In this document: piece after piece, positions 9,054-19,490 of the stretch
Position numbering within the stretch: the first letter of the stretch is position 1
Layout: the number at the start of each line of letters is the position of its first letter
From: Isohypsibius dastychi
Taxonomy: Eukaryota > Tardigrada > Eutardigrada > Parachela > Isohypsibiidae
DNA length: 25,562 bases
Assembly (NCBI GenBank): GCA_034696485.1
Contig: JAQIWT010000263.1
Location: 1-25,562 of the forward strand
Direction of reading: 5' to 3'
Position numbers and translations under genes: made by a program
Notes under the pieces: model-generated
What the model was told of the DNA's origin: nothing
Database searches by the model: none
What the model saw: the letters and a program-made list of their open reading frames with translations, nothing else

Positions 9054-9513
9054 CTTTATTGATGATTCAGCATAAGCTGATGTTTCATATCAATCGAATA
9101 CAGCAGGTGTGTACAACAGTCTGTGGCAACGATTGAGGTGCAAAGGCAATCCTCCACAACAATGAACCTTTCGATACTTTGAGAACATCGTCGACCTTAC
9201 GCGATAACGCGCACGACCAGTTCTTGAGCTCTGCCTCGTACAGGGAGTTGATTCAGCCAGTAGAGAAGTCACCGTTTCATAAAGAAGAAAAGACTCACCG
9301 ACACAAGACTCACCGGAATTTCATGCCTACATGAAACGGAAAAGTCAGCACTGAAACCTGGTACGGGTGTATCGTAATATTTCAAACTCAACCTGTTGAG
9401 TCTGGGTTTGATAGCTCATTTTTGTGCAAACAACAATAGTATCACCACTTTTAGAACAACATTGCTTTGGATTTTAATTACAGGGAATTCAAGTTCTGGA
9501 TTCTCCGCTCGGT

Positions 9514-10345
9514 TTGATACTGCCCCTACAATCGAAATCATCATCAATCGCGATGGCCGAAATAACGTCTGCCGCAGGCTTCAGTAGTATGATTACGATG
9601 ATGAGGATCCTGGCCAGCCCTAGAAGAGCAAGTTGTTGTCAACGACTTCCGAATTCCGATCTCCACCCACTCGAAGTGGACCATCGGGCGTCCGCAACCG
9701 AAGACAGTGGAGAGTATCATGAAACTCAAGAACAAGTAATTTTGACAAGTGATGTGACTGCTCTTGTCGAAGACATTGATGCAATCGACGATAAGGAAGA
9801 AATGTGGCTCTCATCAGAATTCTCAATCAAGAAACTGTGTCCGTTGGACGATCACGACAAAACGGGTAGCGAAACAACATCCAGGTGCTTTCCCTAGCTC
9901 CGACCAGAAACTAGGGAAACGCATCTATGGAACGCATAAAATTGACACCGGTGATGCAAAGCCGATACGTCCCCAGCTCCGCGCATTCGTTGTCTTGAAT
10001 CAAGAAGAGATGAATAACAAGTCCAAGAGATCCTGGAGATGGAGGTGATCTCCCCTTGCTTGAATTCGGAATGTGAAAGCAACTTGGTCGTCGCCAAGAA
10101 ATTGCAATTGACTATAGGGATCTAACTAAAAAAACGATCAAAGACCGTTATCCCATTGAGCACATCCAAAGTCTGCTGGAATCACTCTGTGGATCTGGAG
10201 TATCGACGATACTCGACATATATTGGGGGTACTGGAACATTGAGATGGAGGAGTCCGATCGGTCCAAAACAGCATTTTTTGTCCCTTGAAAATTTGGAGG
10301 TGTCAACATGTTCAACCTTCTTATTGCCTTCGTTTCATCCAGAAT
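9514..10345 (+). pseudogene. Gypsy-type reverse transcriptase N-terminal half, copy 2
   Basis: Positions 9930-9970 read GTHKIDTGDAKPIR, the signature that precedes gypsy reverse transcriptases. A frame from 10110 then gives DYRDLTKKTIKDRYPIEHIQ and a block with the first catalytic Asp (TILDIYWGYW; Asp codon 10215-10217), then SDRSKTAFF and a TGA at 10287-10289. The text runs on to about 10340 (FGGVNMFNLLIAF), where it breaks. The YxDD catalytic box and the rest of the palm are missing, so an internal deletion joins RT to RNase H. Upstream frames (9514-9897) contain an acidic stretch that fits the linker before RT; no protease DSG motif was found there. Confidence 0.8.
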
Positions 10346-10427
10346 TTTTCTTCGATTGCAGATTCTCTGATCCATCTGACCAAAAAAAATGTTCTATACG
10401 AATGAAGAGAAAAGGAACAGTTCCCTT

Positions 10428-10998
10428 TTGATCAGCTGAGAGGTCGTCTGGCAACACATTCGGTGCTGCGCCATTTCGATCCAGAACCACCTGTTGAGAG
10501 CCACACTGACGCAAGCACAGTGAGTCTGTGCCGCGCTGATACACTGTGCTGCGGCAGACGGAAGAACAATTGCTCACGCCAGTAAGACGCTCTCCAAGAC
10601 CCAAAATAATTACAGTATGGCGAACCTGGAACTGTTTGCCGTCGTAGTATTCACCGAATACTCAGCAATCTACTCTTCTCTTGAAGTCAAGGATCCGAAA
10701 GGGTTTTTTGTCTTAGCATCTACGACTTTAAAGTCATCTACAGACCTGGAAGAGTAAATGTCCTCGCGGATGCGCTCCCCCGATTTTCATTGTCGGATAC
10801 TGAGAAACCAGTCCGGAACTTCGAGACAACGCTCCTGTTCTTTATGACAGTGCAAAAGATCAGCGCAGCACAAACGACGGATAATTTCTGCAAAAAAGAA
10901 AAGATCCTCGAAGACCTTCAGTGTAAGGAACACAAGCAGCGAAAACGTTCGTTGTGTTACGTTATTAGAGTTGCCTTGCTTCATAAAAAAGTTGAATA
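10428..10998 (+). pseudogene. Gypsy-type RNase H domain, copy 2
   Basis: Starts FDQLRGRLATHSVLRHFDPE followed by the SHTDAS block that carries the first catalytic Asp of RNase H. After frame changes come KNNYSMANLELFAVV (the 'NYS..E.LAVV' helix) and the block VYRPGRVNVLADALPRFSL at 10734-10790, the typical connector between RNase H and integrase in gypsy elements ('RPG..N..ADALSR'). An open frame then continues to 10998 with basic text. RNase H removes the RNA template during reverse transcription. This copy is frameshifted. Confidence 0.8.
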
Positions 10999-11039
10999 AA
11001 AAAACAAACTTCACTTCCTGCTAGGAATTCCTCGTAGCT

Positions 11040-12060
11040 TGAATTCAATGTGCTTAATAAAGCACATGACTCCATTCTATGAGGCCACCTTGAGATTTCA
11101 AATACCTTCGGTCGGATAAAGGATCGATGCCACTTGCCAGATGGCGTTGGAAAAGTGGCAAAGTTCGTTGCTTCCTGTGACAGTTGTCAGTTCAAGAACG
11201 ACCGAAGACTCGACCGGGAGGGTTTCTACAACCATTGTTCGTAAAGCGGCCCTTCAAACGGCTCCACATCGACTTTTGTGAACCGTTCGTACCAAGCTCT
11301 CGTGAGAATATACATTTTCTGGTCGCAATAAGCCCAATGACCAAGTATGTCATCGGCAAGGTGGTTCATTCCGCTACTGCGTTGACAGCGGCACATTTCA
11401 TTGTGGAGAACATCTATCAAGTTCACTGATGTCCCGTCAGATCGTATCCGATTCACGATCTCATTTCACTGGTCGAAAGATGCAAGGAACTCTTCAGTCT
11501 CTCACTATCAAGCACTATCGCACCACGGCTGACCACGCTCAAAGCTACGGAATGGCGGAACGGGTTTTTGGAACTTTTGTTCGAATTATGTCCAGTTTTG
11601 TTGCAGATAATCAACGTAACTGGGATGTGGTTGTCCCATACGCCACGTGCGCTATGAACATGATGAGGAGTGAAACAACCGGTTATGCTGCCTTCGAGCT
11701 TGTTTACGGGAAAGCTCCCGTTTTTCGAAACAGGTATGTCAGACAAGTTTAATCCGTTCGAATCTATCGAGAACATGACTCAACACTCCCAGTTCACTCA
11801 GCGCTGGCTGCACCAAGCTCGCAAAGTTGCCTTAGGAAAGGTGAACGAAAGCCACGATAGAAAAGCGAAGCGCTTCAATGCGAAGCAATCTCCGACTCTA
11901 GAGTTTCTACCCAGTGATCTGGCGCTGGAGTATGAGCCAACTGGATGAAAAAGGCTCAGCACAAAACTTCTCGAACGCTGGACAGGACCACTGCAGATCA
12001 TTGGGCAACGCAGCCGGATAAACTTCGAGGTGGTACCGCTTTCTATGAAATGCCAGCCCC
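11040..12060 (+). pseudogene. Gypsy-type integrase, copy 2 (HHCC, DDE core, GPY/F module)
   Basis: An HHCC zinc domain at 11060-11200 reads KAHDSIL, a TGA, GHLEISNTFGRIKDR, then VASCDSCQ. The catalytic core follows: RPFKRLHIDF with Asp at 11271-11273, a stop at 11427-11429, then IVSDSRSHFTG with Asp at 11450-11452, and SYGMAERVFGTF with Glu at 11558-11560. The DDE triad is therefore all present. After a shift near 11740 the C-terminal part runs through HDRKAKRF, DLALEYEPTG, a stop, then TKLLERWTGPLQII, a GPY/F-type module matching copy 1 at 210-345. Integrase inserts the cDNA. At least two stops and two frame changes inactivate it. Confidence 0.85.
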
Positions 12061-12328
12061 AAATAATTTACTTTGATCGGCTTAAACCCTATACTGAGAG
12101 TCCAGCACGGAAAAACTCTGAGAGTGATCCTGTCGCCTTGGAAGAATCCACGGAACCGGCACTTGAGCCTTACGAAACAACAAACGATTCAACAGTAGAA
12201 ACGATTCGAGCTGAGAATGATGACGTTTTGAGCAAAAACTTGTTGCCGTTATTATTCGATAAATTCGACTGAAATCAGAAACTGGCCTGCTCATCTAAAC
12301 GATTATGTGGCTTTTTTTGATATTTCAG
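12061..12328 (+). pseudogene. Gypsy pol C-terminal tail and splice acceptor, copy 2
   Basis: The open frame gives IIYFDRLKPYTES (matching HVERLKLYD of copy 1) and then an acidic, Ser/Glu-rich tail to a stop at 12270-12272. In another frame HLNDYVAFFDI at about 12293-12325 matches HLNDYL of copy 1. The pyrimidine-rich TTTTTTTGATATTTCAG ends at 12328, giving a candidate acceptor for the third ORF. Confidence 0.6.
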
Positions 12329-12347
12329 TTCAGTGTCGAAGCAAGAA

Positions 12348-13698
12348 ATGGATCTCGTTTCCGGCGAGTTCGATGAAACAGGTTGGGAAGCGATCTGTGT
12401 CGTGGATACCTGAGAAGCCCATCTGAAGTACCACCAACAATTGTAACACAGGGTTTGACTTACACTGGTATTACTGCAAGCATCACAGTCATTGATTTTA
12501 TGCAGCAAGCAACACCATCGGCATATGTGTTAAGAAATGAAAACGTATTCGACGACGTGGTCATGAATGAGACAGCCGCACTGGAACAGGAGACGCAGTT
12601 CAGATGCCACTGCGCCGTGGCCGCCATGTCGGTGAGCATCGTGGAGGAGCAAATTTAGCGTCCCCGTTCTGACAGAAAAGCTGCGAAGGAAAACAACGGT
12701 GAAGCGAGACGCTGCCAAAAGCGTATTCAACATATTACAGCATTCTGAACGAGAGAATCAAACCTGTCAGTTTCTGCCGACACAATGTCCTCTGTGTTTT
12801 TTTTTTATGAATCAGGAAGAACATTAATACGATGTGGTGACAATGTGCTTATATTTCTTCCAACAAAAGAGAATGACAGATGAACTAAATTAATTTCAAT
12901 TTGTGGATGAATGTCCTCAATTATATCGCGGACAAGACCTGACAAACTTGTTGTTGATGACATGATTAATGATAAACCATCAGCAGCGAATGCTGCCGGG
13001 CTTGAATTATAAAGAAAAAGAACTTGACGAACTTCGAATTCCTTCTAAATCAAAAACGAGTAAAAACGGAGACGAGCCAGAACGCCAATCAACTGTTGAA
13101 GAAAACCCCGTCGCAGACTTTGAATCATCCGATTCTGCTAATAAGCAGGTTTGTGGCTGGCCACGGAAAGCAGTCACCCAACACACCTGATCTTAAATCA
13201 ACGTCGACACAACAGGTAAAAATGGCACCATCTTACGTTGCCACTGCTGTATTGCCATGTCCGAACAGTTTGCAAATTTCTTTAAACCACCGATGAATGA
13301 ATTGAACTCCGAAAATATCAAAATTCAAAGAAGTAGCCTAAGAGGATGCACTACCTGCTCCTCTTCGACAATCCTCCAGAAAATGGACGGTATTCGAGAG
13401 ATATCAACTAATAAGACTTTGGGAACTGTTTCACCACTCTTCAGGGCAACGACTATGATTTTCCTACGTCTACACGTTGACGCTCCAGAGATTGACGTTT
13501 GTAATTACTAGTCACCAAAAAGCTCAAGGGTACTTAATTGAGCTCAAGATACTGAATGTGAATCAACCCATGAACAGCCAAAGTGAAACTGATTCTTGGC
13601 ACTACACATCAACGCGCGAGAAAATTTTCCAGCATTTTTGTGTAAAGCCACTGTTGACTTGTAACCATAAAAATCTTCTTGTTCGGTGTGGATTCTAA
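12348..13698 (+). pseudogene. Degenerate third ORF region downstream of gypsy pol, copy 2
   Basis: An ATG at 12348, twenty bases after the acceptor, opens MDLVSGEFDETGWEA and stops at 12411-12413. Protein-like text continues in other frames: EVPPTIVTQGLTYTGITAS and a block around YVLRNENVFDDVVMNETAAL to 12658; a hydrophilic Ser/Glu-rich stretch at 12969-13190 (SKTSKNGDEPERQSTVEENP); and LQRLTFVITSHQKAQGYLIE to 13698, including KPLLTCNHKN. No transmembrane segment, fusion peptide or known glycoprotein motif is clear. It occupies the same place as the third ORF in copy 1, but the two no longer align well by eye. Function unknown. Confidence 0.35.
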
Positions 13699-13815
13699 CT
13701 CAACCTCCTTATGAGGATAATAAGTCCTTAGGAACACCTTGATACCGTATAATGGTAAGTAGGGACAACACGTTCAACCGGAATCAGATCAGTTTACCAA
13801 GCTGATTAGTCTATT

Positions 13816-13978
13816 CAAAGATGTTCAACTGTTCTTTCATCTGCGCCCCATTTTATATGATGGCGGCAGACGGCTCACATGAGCTGTGAGTATAATTATT
13901 AGAACAAAAACATGAAAGGCCGGGCTTAAACACTCGAGTCCTTCTACGTGAGCATTGAACCCTCAAGGGACAACCTCA
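13816..13978 (+). repeat. LTR-like repeat, copy 3
   Basis: Contains CAAAGATGTT, GCGCCCCATTTTATATGATG, an A-rich GAACAAAAAC in the place of the polyadenylation signal, then GGCCGGGCTTAAACACTCGA, GTCCTTCTACGTGAGC and GGGACAACCTCA. Plus orientation, directly downstream of the plus-strand gypsy pol and third ORF, so it fits the 3' LTR of that element. Copy 1 at 4895 would then be the matching 5' LTR. Confidence 0.55.
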
Positions 13979-14737
13979 CACCCTGAACATAGGAGTTATT
14001 GGTTTGTCACAGCAATCACAAAATGCGGTGTCGAGCAAACGCCGGCAGTTCAGATAACCAGTTTAAGAACTTTAATGCCCATTTCCGGAAGCCCAGGTAA
14101 ATATCGTGCAAGAGGTTTTGTGTTTGCTGGTGAACGGGAAGCATCGTTTAGGGGCTAAGCAAGGAAAAAACATGAAAAAACGAGAAGCCGCAAATAAACA
14201 AACGTAAACAAAGGACAATTTCTCATGAGGGGGGAGGCCGGATAACCTGTGACACTCACGAGCGTGCGGGGCTGTAAACCTACACTGCACTGGAACGCTA
14301 GCGGCTCGGTGATTTTGTTGATGTTTTTGCGGTTGTCAGTTTTAGATTCGGTTCACTTGTCCTGACAAAATGGCCAGCCAGCCCGAGTTCCGTATAGTGT
14401 GTGAGAATAATGTTCCCCCCCCCCCTAATACACCACTTATGTGGAATCAGTGTGTGCGATGGGTGCAAGGTGATAAACTCGTTCTTCTTCGATAGCTGAA
14501 GTCGTGAGCCCGTTATTGTAGTTCGCTCTATATTTCTGAGATTTTTTCGCAATGTGCATTCGCAGAAGGGCTTATTCTACCTGTCAGATGAAGAAAAACT
14601 ATTGGATGGATCATGTCGGTTAAATTTATGCGCGCCCGCTGGGTTGAGCAAAGAAAGTAAGGTTGCTAATGGTTCTCGAGACTCTGATTCGCTGTTCAAT
14701 TTTTCTCACGCAGTTGTTTAATTGGTAATCACTAAAC
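13979..14737. other. No gene recognised; contains a C11 tract
   Basis: Only short or shifted frames. A run of 11 C lies at 14415-14425. Nothing in 14220-14700 matches a known RNA or protein by eye. Confidence 0.3.
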
Positions 14738-14745
14738 TATAAATA
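14738..14745 (+). promoter_or_regulatory. TATA box (TATAAATA) for the 14.8-15.8 kb gene
   Basis: A TATAAATA motif about 30 bases before TTATCACTGTTCAAGACAGG, in which transcription could start near 14770, and 90 bases before the first clean splice donor (GAAG/GTAAGT at 14838-14839). Confidence 0.45.
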
Positions 14746-14893
14746 CAGGTTATCACTGTTCAAGACAGGCTGTTCTTTCAGAGTTTGTTGCTGAATAAGG
14801 CTCGCATTCGGACGTGGATGGAAATGATCTGATTGAAGGTAAGTTATGAAGACTCAGATCGAACAGGACTATCATGAATATACATAATTTTAG

Positions 14894-15827
14894 ATCTCAT
14901 GGAGACTGACGAAAGTGCAGAAGACAGCGACGGACAGGTTTGTTCTACTCAGTACCAAAAACGACAAAAAACGGTCAAATTGACGCTGATTCTCTGTATT
15001 CGACTGATTTGAAGTTTTCACAGGAAGGCCCGGATGAAGACACAGAGCCTTATCAAACTGTCAGCAAAGCTATATGACCGAGAAACTGATCAAAAAAACA
15101 GTACAAATAACTTTCTGTTCGTGAAGAATGAATATATGTTGATTTTCGAGGAAGTTGCATCGTTGACGGGTCTCTTAGCAGAGAACGGTGGAGCAGAGTT
15201 TTAGTCGAGCGTATAGTCCAGCACGTATAATTTCTTTCCAGCGTTCTCGCAGCACATCGGTGTAATCGCTAGTGCAAGCGACAAAAGATGCGGTTTTAGA
15301 ACCAAATCGCTGACAGACTTCAAACGAAGAGTGAGGCGCCTTTCTCCACGGTTATGGATACTGATGTTGACAAAAAGGTGCCACGAGCGGTACAGCAGGT
15401 AGAGAATCGTGTAGATGCTTACGGAGTACCTTGATTAGCTTACGAACTGTTTTATAGAATCAGTTCAAGAACGAGCTCCATTTCCGGCAGTTCAACAGAT
15501 CTCCGCCTTAACCGTGAAATGCGCACAAAGGAGGACTACGGCAAGAAGTTTTTCTTTGACACTGCCAAGAATCCCGAAGTTGATGTACGATGCAAAGCAG
15601 GTAACTCGAATAGCTCGGAAAATCAAAATGAATTATATGTCGAATAATGCGGCCGAGGGGAATTCACCCCGATGCTACGAGAAATTCTAGCTAAAATCAC
15701 ACGCTTGGAAGCGGACCGCCAGATAAATAAGATCGTTGCCGTTATCAATAATACAACTGAATTTCAAGAGTCGGTGAACGATTCGAGTAAAAAACTGCAG
15801 AACAAGAATAACAAATGGTGGTTTTAA
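14894..15827 (+). CDS. Candidate multi-exon gene, unknown family
   Basis: A chain of GT-AG introns fits the sequence: 14839-14893 (GTAAGT...TTTTAG), 14938-15023 (GTTTGT...TTTCACAG), 15188-15241 (GTGGAG...TTTCCAG), 15399-15457 (GTAGAG...TTATAG) and 15601-15690 (GTAACT...TTCTAG). From the ATG at 15034 the exons 15034-15187, 15242-15398, 15458-15600 and 15691-15827 join in frame without a stop: 591 bases, 196 residues. The product is basic. Its last exon reads ITRLEADRQINKIVAV and ends NKNNKWWF. Upstream, ATG 14899 opens an acidic 30-codon frame (METDESAEDSDGQ across an exon junction) that ends at 15075-15077 and overlaps the main frame. Other frames of the third and fourth exons also look protein-like, so exon phase is uncertain. 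No domain recognised. It converges on the transposase, stop to stop 150 bases apart. Confidence 0.45.
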
Positions 15828-15979
15828 GAAATTAAATTTCATCCAACCAGTAAACCGGAATCATAAAATTTAAAGATATGCTCTTCACACCGGAAATGAG
15901 GAAGACAAAGAAAGACAACAACAAAAACACCCGAAACGATCGAATAACACAAAGAACATGAACCGGGAACTAGCAACAG

Positions 15980-17735
15980 TCAATTTGGATTTTTTCGAGG
16001 ACGACCACGTTTTTTAGGCGCAGTCGGAGTATCACAGGCCATCTTGTCTTGATTCCCTTTCTTCTCCACATGAGGAAGGTTGTCATTCTTGGACTTGATC
16101 GTTTTCTTCTTCTGTTTTTCTTCGATGGCTGCCTGGAAATCCGGCGAAAGAAGTATTGCACCAGAGTCCGTCGCAAGTCGCCTATCTTTCGGGAGCTTCT
16201 TTGGGCGATGTTCAGACCTCTTCAAAATCACCTCCGCGAGCGAGCGGCACATCAGATCTGGTTTGGCCAAACCATAAGCAGCGCTGACCGACATCTTTAG
16301 CAAAGCTTCGATTTCGTTTTCCGCAATTCCCATCTCCCGAAAACTATTCCGAGCGACAATAAGCTGCGCTTGATGCTTTTCCGGCTCAATAGTGACAGCT
16401 TTCTCAATTTCGGGCAAAGTAGAGAAAATGACTTCCGGTGAATATGGGAATAATCCTGTTTCGCGAAATCCATTGGCCAGCAATGTTGGAAAATCCCGCC
16501 CCTCCCAAATCTGCATCAAGTGAAAGGTGAATTCATTCCTTGTGACCTGTGAAAAAACAAACCATTGTTACTTTGGTGAAGAAATATGAATAATTAGCTT
16601 TACCTCGCCAACAGTTTGATTATCTCGTAAATACAAGTTCCATCGTCGTTTTACCGGCCCGAAAACTCCCACATCCAAGGGTTGTAGTAAAGATGTGACC
16701 CCACCGGGTAAGCACAGCAGCTGAACGTTTTTTCCGTTCTTCCTGGCTTCAAGTATCAACTCAAAAAACACGGTGTTGTTAATGTGTGAATGGTGACCGT
16801 CGAAAATGATCAAATTCTGAAAAGCAAAACATGTGAATCTAAAAACAATACAAAATACGATTTTCCCAGTTTATTTTCCTCCAAAGTTTTACCTTGTCTG
16901 CGGTTAAAGCCGGAAGAAGTTCTCGCTTCATATAATTTGTCCAGGGCTTGTACTCCATATTTCCTGTATCTGTGACTCCGATATAAACTTTGTCCATCGT
17001 ACCCTGGAATCTGGACTCCAAATGAACCTTGCCATCGAATAGAACTAATGGACGAAGCATCTTCCCGGCTGCACTGCCACAGGCTAACACAGTGATATGG
17101 TCGCGATCGGTTCCTTCAATATATGATACGACGTTACGACTGCCTTTCTCCGCTGCGACGACGTCATGAGGGTCAGCAAGCTTGAACGGCGATTCATCAA
17201 TCGTCCAGATTCCTTCAGGATCACCAAAATAACCGTCATCGCGGAGCTGGTTCAGCTTCTCGACGTAAGAATTTGCAGTACTTCTGGTCCATCCACGTAT
17301 GACTTTCTGGTTACTTCCGGTTGTTTTCCTCCATGATAATTTAGGATGTCGCTTGAAAAAATCTTTGAACCACTGATTTGAGAAGCTCAGCTGCTTCAGA
17401 CCTGCAAATATTCAGCTGACTCAGTTTCTATCAAACACTCACAAAGAAAACGAACCTTTCATATTTCCAGCTGTGATCACTAAATGGCGAATCCGTCTTC
17501 GACTCAACGGAATTCCGTATTTCCCACAAGATTTGATAACCTCCTCCAGCTCGACTTCTTCCTCAGCTGTGAACTTGAATTTCCTACCCATCTTGCTTGA
17601 GGCTCCGGATAATCTGCGGCAAAGTGTTGGCTGTGGAATTCCATAAACTTTCCCCGCTTGTGATTGAGACATTTTTCCCGATCTCACAGCCTCAAGTGCG
17701 CAGGCAATCATATTTTCTCTCTGGGTGGAATCCAT
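15980..17735 (-). CDS. Pogo/Tigger/CENP-B-type DDE transposase, four exons, intact
   Basis: Exons on the minus strand are 17735-17456, 17401-16893, 16816-16604 and 16546-15980, with introns GTTCGT...TTGCAG, GTAAAA...TTTCAG and GTAAAG...TCACAG. They join to 522 codons with no stop. Residues about 5-55 form a psq/CENP-B-type helix-turn-helix (SQSQAGKVYGIPQPTLCRRL). The DDE_1 catalytic domain carries TIDESPF (Asp162), IFDGHHSH (Asp269) and QPLDVGVFGP (Asp311), the DDD form usual in pogo and jerky families. The tail is Lys-rich and ends with an AT-hook, KKRGRPRKN (residues 512-520). All expected parts are present, so this is either a recently active transposon or a domesticated gene; I found no clear terminal inverted repeats. 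It would bind and move its own DNA in the nucleus. Confidence 0.9.
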
Positions 17736-18534
17736 ATTTCCGCAAGGACACACAAGAACAATCGAGACTAGAATAATGCAGACGACCAGAAGGGAGAGTA
17801 GAACTGATGAAAGGAAAGAGTCGAAGAAGGAGAAGAAATCAAGAACAGGAGCAAAGTTTCAGTTTCAAAGCTGGGCACAGGCTCGAATCGCAAATGAGTG
17901 CGGAGGGCAAACCCAAACTGTGAGCTGGACCTTTCAAGTTTCTGACCACTGGCCCCCACTTATTCGACATATAATTCATTTTGATTTTCCGAGCTATTCG
18001 AGTTGCCTGCTTTGCATTGTAGTACTACGACAGTAAGCGCGGTGTGCTAGTATTTTATGCTCAGTTTTGACATGAACTGTTAGACAGGCTGCACGGTCAG
18101 TTGAAGAAAAAATTGCTGGCAAAGCATCTACACACCTCTGTGTTGCATTAGATAGCTGCAAAAAGCGGTTTTTTGCGTCAGTTTCAGGAATCAATTGAAA
18201 AACTGTGGTGGATGATTTTTGCTTAAAGCGCTCAATTTCTTCATGAAAAAGTTGTGTTGTTGTAAGAGGTTCCGTAGTCTTCATTTTCAAGCTTTTGAGA
18301 TCTCTCTAATCTCATGCATCCTTTCTGCACTGAACTGTCTACTACGAAACTGCTGAATACGAGTGAATGTGACAGGGTTAGGTTCGGAGTATGAGAGCTC
18401 AGGAATACGAAAATAGAGACTACGAGAGGTTGACTACGGAATTCTGAGTCCAAGAGAATGTCAGACGACCAGCAATGCATAATGACTTAGTGATAGCAAA
18501 GCTGGGGCAGCCTTGCTGAACCATCGCTTCTTAC
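17736..18534. other. Transposase upstream region; one unassigned minus frame
   Basis: It holds the likely promoter of the minus-strand transposase, but I see no clear TATA box. A minus-strand frame at 18290-17994 (98 codons, with TTQLFHEEIERFKQKSSTTV) has protein-like composition and no recognised domain. It lies downstream of the broken gene at 18.5-19.5 kb and might be one of its later exons. Plus-strand frames here are Lys/Arg-rich and look incidental. Confidence 0.3.
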
Positions 18535-19490
18535 CTGCGTGCACCAGATGCGGTAAGCTGAATGTCCAAGTTGTCCATTCAGCGCCGCTGTTTCGGGTGA
18601 AACAGCAATGGCGTTATGAAAAACACGTCTGACTTGCGCTCCTTCATTTTCCCGTCGATCCACGTAATAGGGCTGTAACCCTCATTTCCTGAATTCATTG
18701 ACCTCATTTGCTTGCTCAGCTCCGCCAGGAATGCTTTCTATTCCGACGGCATTGTCTCACCAACCCACACCGAGTACAGAAACCAGACAGGCCGGCAAAC
18801 ATGCAATGGTTTGTCATTACACTGTGTGAACATCAGATACAATATCTTCTGCGTGCCACGGATCAGAACGCTGCCGTCACCATAAATCAAAATGCTGAGT
18901 TCATTGTTCTTCAAGTTCATGGTGTCATTTGTTTTCCCATGCTTAACAGCTTTCATGCCATCGCTGTCGCTTTCTGCCAGAGTGACTCCGTTTGTCACAT
19001 ACTCCCCATATGAGCCCATGGTCACTTTCATGATACGACGCATGGGAAGGGTTATAAAATGGTTTCCATTCTTTATCGAGGGTTTTTTTTCTCGTGATGT
19101 TTGTTGCAAACATCACAGTGATAGCTCGTTGTCTCCACATGTCTCAGAGTACAGCCGTAGTTCTTTTCCCCTTGTTCTCAGTCGGCCTCTTTCCGAACTA
19201 CTGTTTTGTTCGGGCACATATGCACAGTTTTTGCTTCTGTATCCCCCTTCATTCCAAGTAACTGGGCCAGCTTTTTGGTGGTTTTTGACAATCAGTTCTG
19301 CTCGATCATGTATGTCTCGCTTCCCGTAGACCATAACACTGATAATCCCCAACAGTTTTGTTACATTATAGGGCTGTATTTGAAATCCCTTTTTTTTGAA
19401 ACAAGAAGAATCATAGCGCAGGCGTCTTTCAAACACCGTTGTTGAAGCCTGTTCACTCAAGCTATCGATAGGGCGCAGACGGACTCCCAA
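18535..19490 (-). pseudogene. Broken transposase-like protein with CxxC..HH motif
   Basis: The minus frame from 19490 reads QIQPYNVTKLLGIISVMVYG and stops at 19113-19115. Overlapping it, another frame reads SYHCDVCNKHHEKK (CxxCxxHH). At the A8 run near 19084-19091 the frame shifts to one that runs to 18741: NGNHFITLPMRRIMKVTMGS, ESDSDGMKAVKHGK, NNELSILIYGDGSVLI and CRPVWFLYSVWVGETMPSE. It meets TAG (18738-18740) and continues FLAELSKQMRSMNSGNEG and SPITWIDGKMKERKSDVFFI to a TGA at 18579-18581, then to a good donor CGCAG/GTAAGA at 18535. The order 'zinc pair, LP..., short acidic D block, leucine/proline-rich loop, W-G, FL..L' resembles proteins related to EnSpm/CACTA-type (Transposase_21) proteins, but this is by shape, not alignment. 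Two in-frame stops and two shifts make it a pseudogene. Confidence 0.5.

Noticed and set aside
9290-9315. Repeated ACTCACCG words
   Set aside because: Only two copies, too short to call a repeat family.
16049-16300. 83-codon plus-strand frame opposite the transposase
   Set aside because: Antisense shadow of transposase exon 4.
17725-18036. 103-codon plus-strand Lys/Arg-rich frame
   Set aside because: Lies over the transposase promoter and start on the opposite strand, low-complexity, and lacks promoter or domain support.
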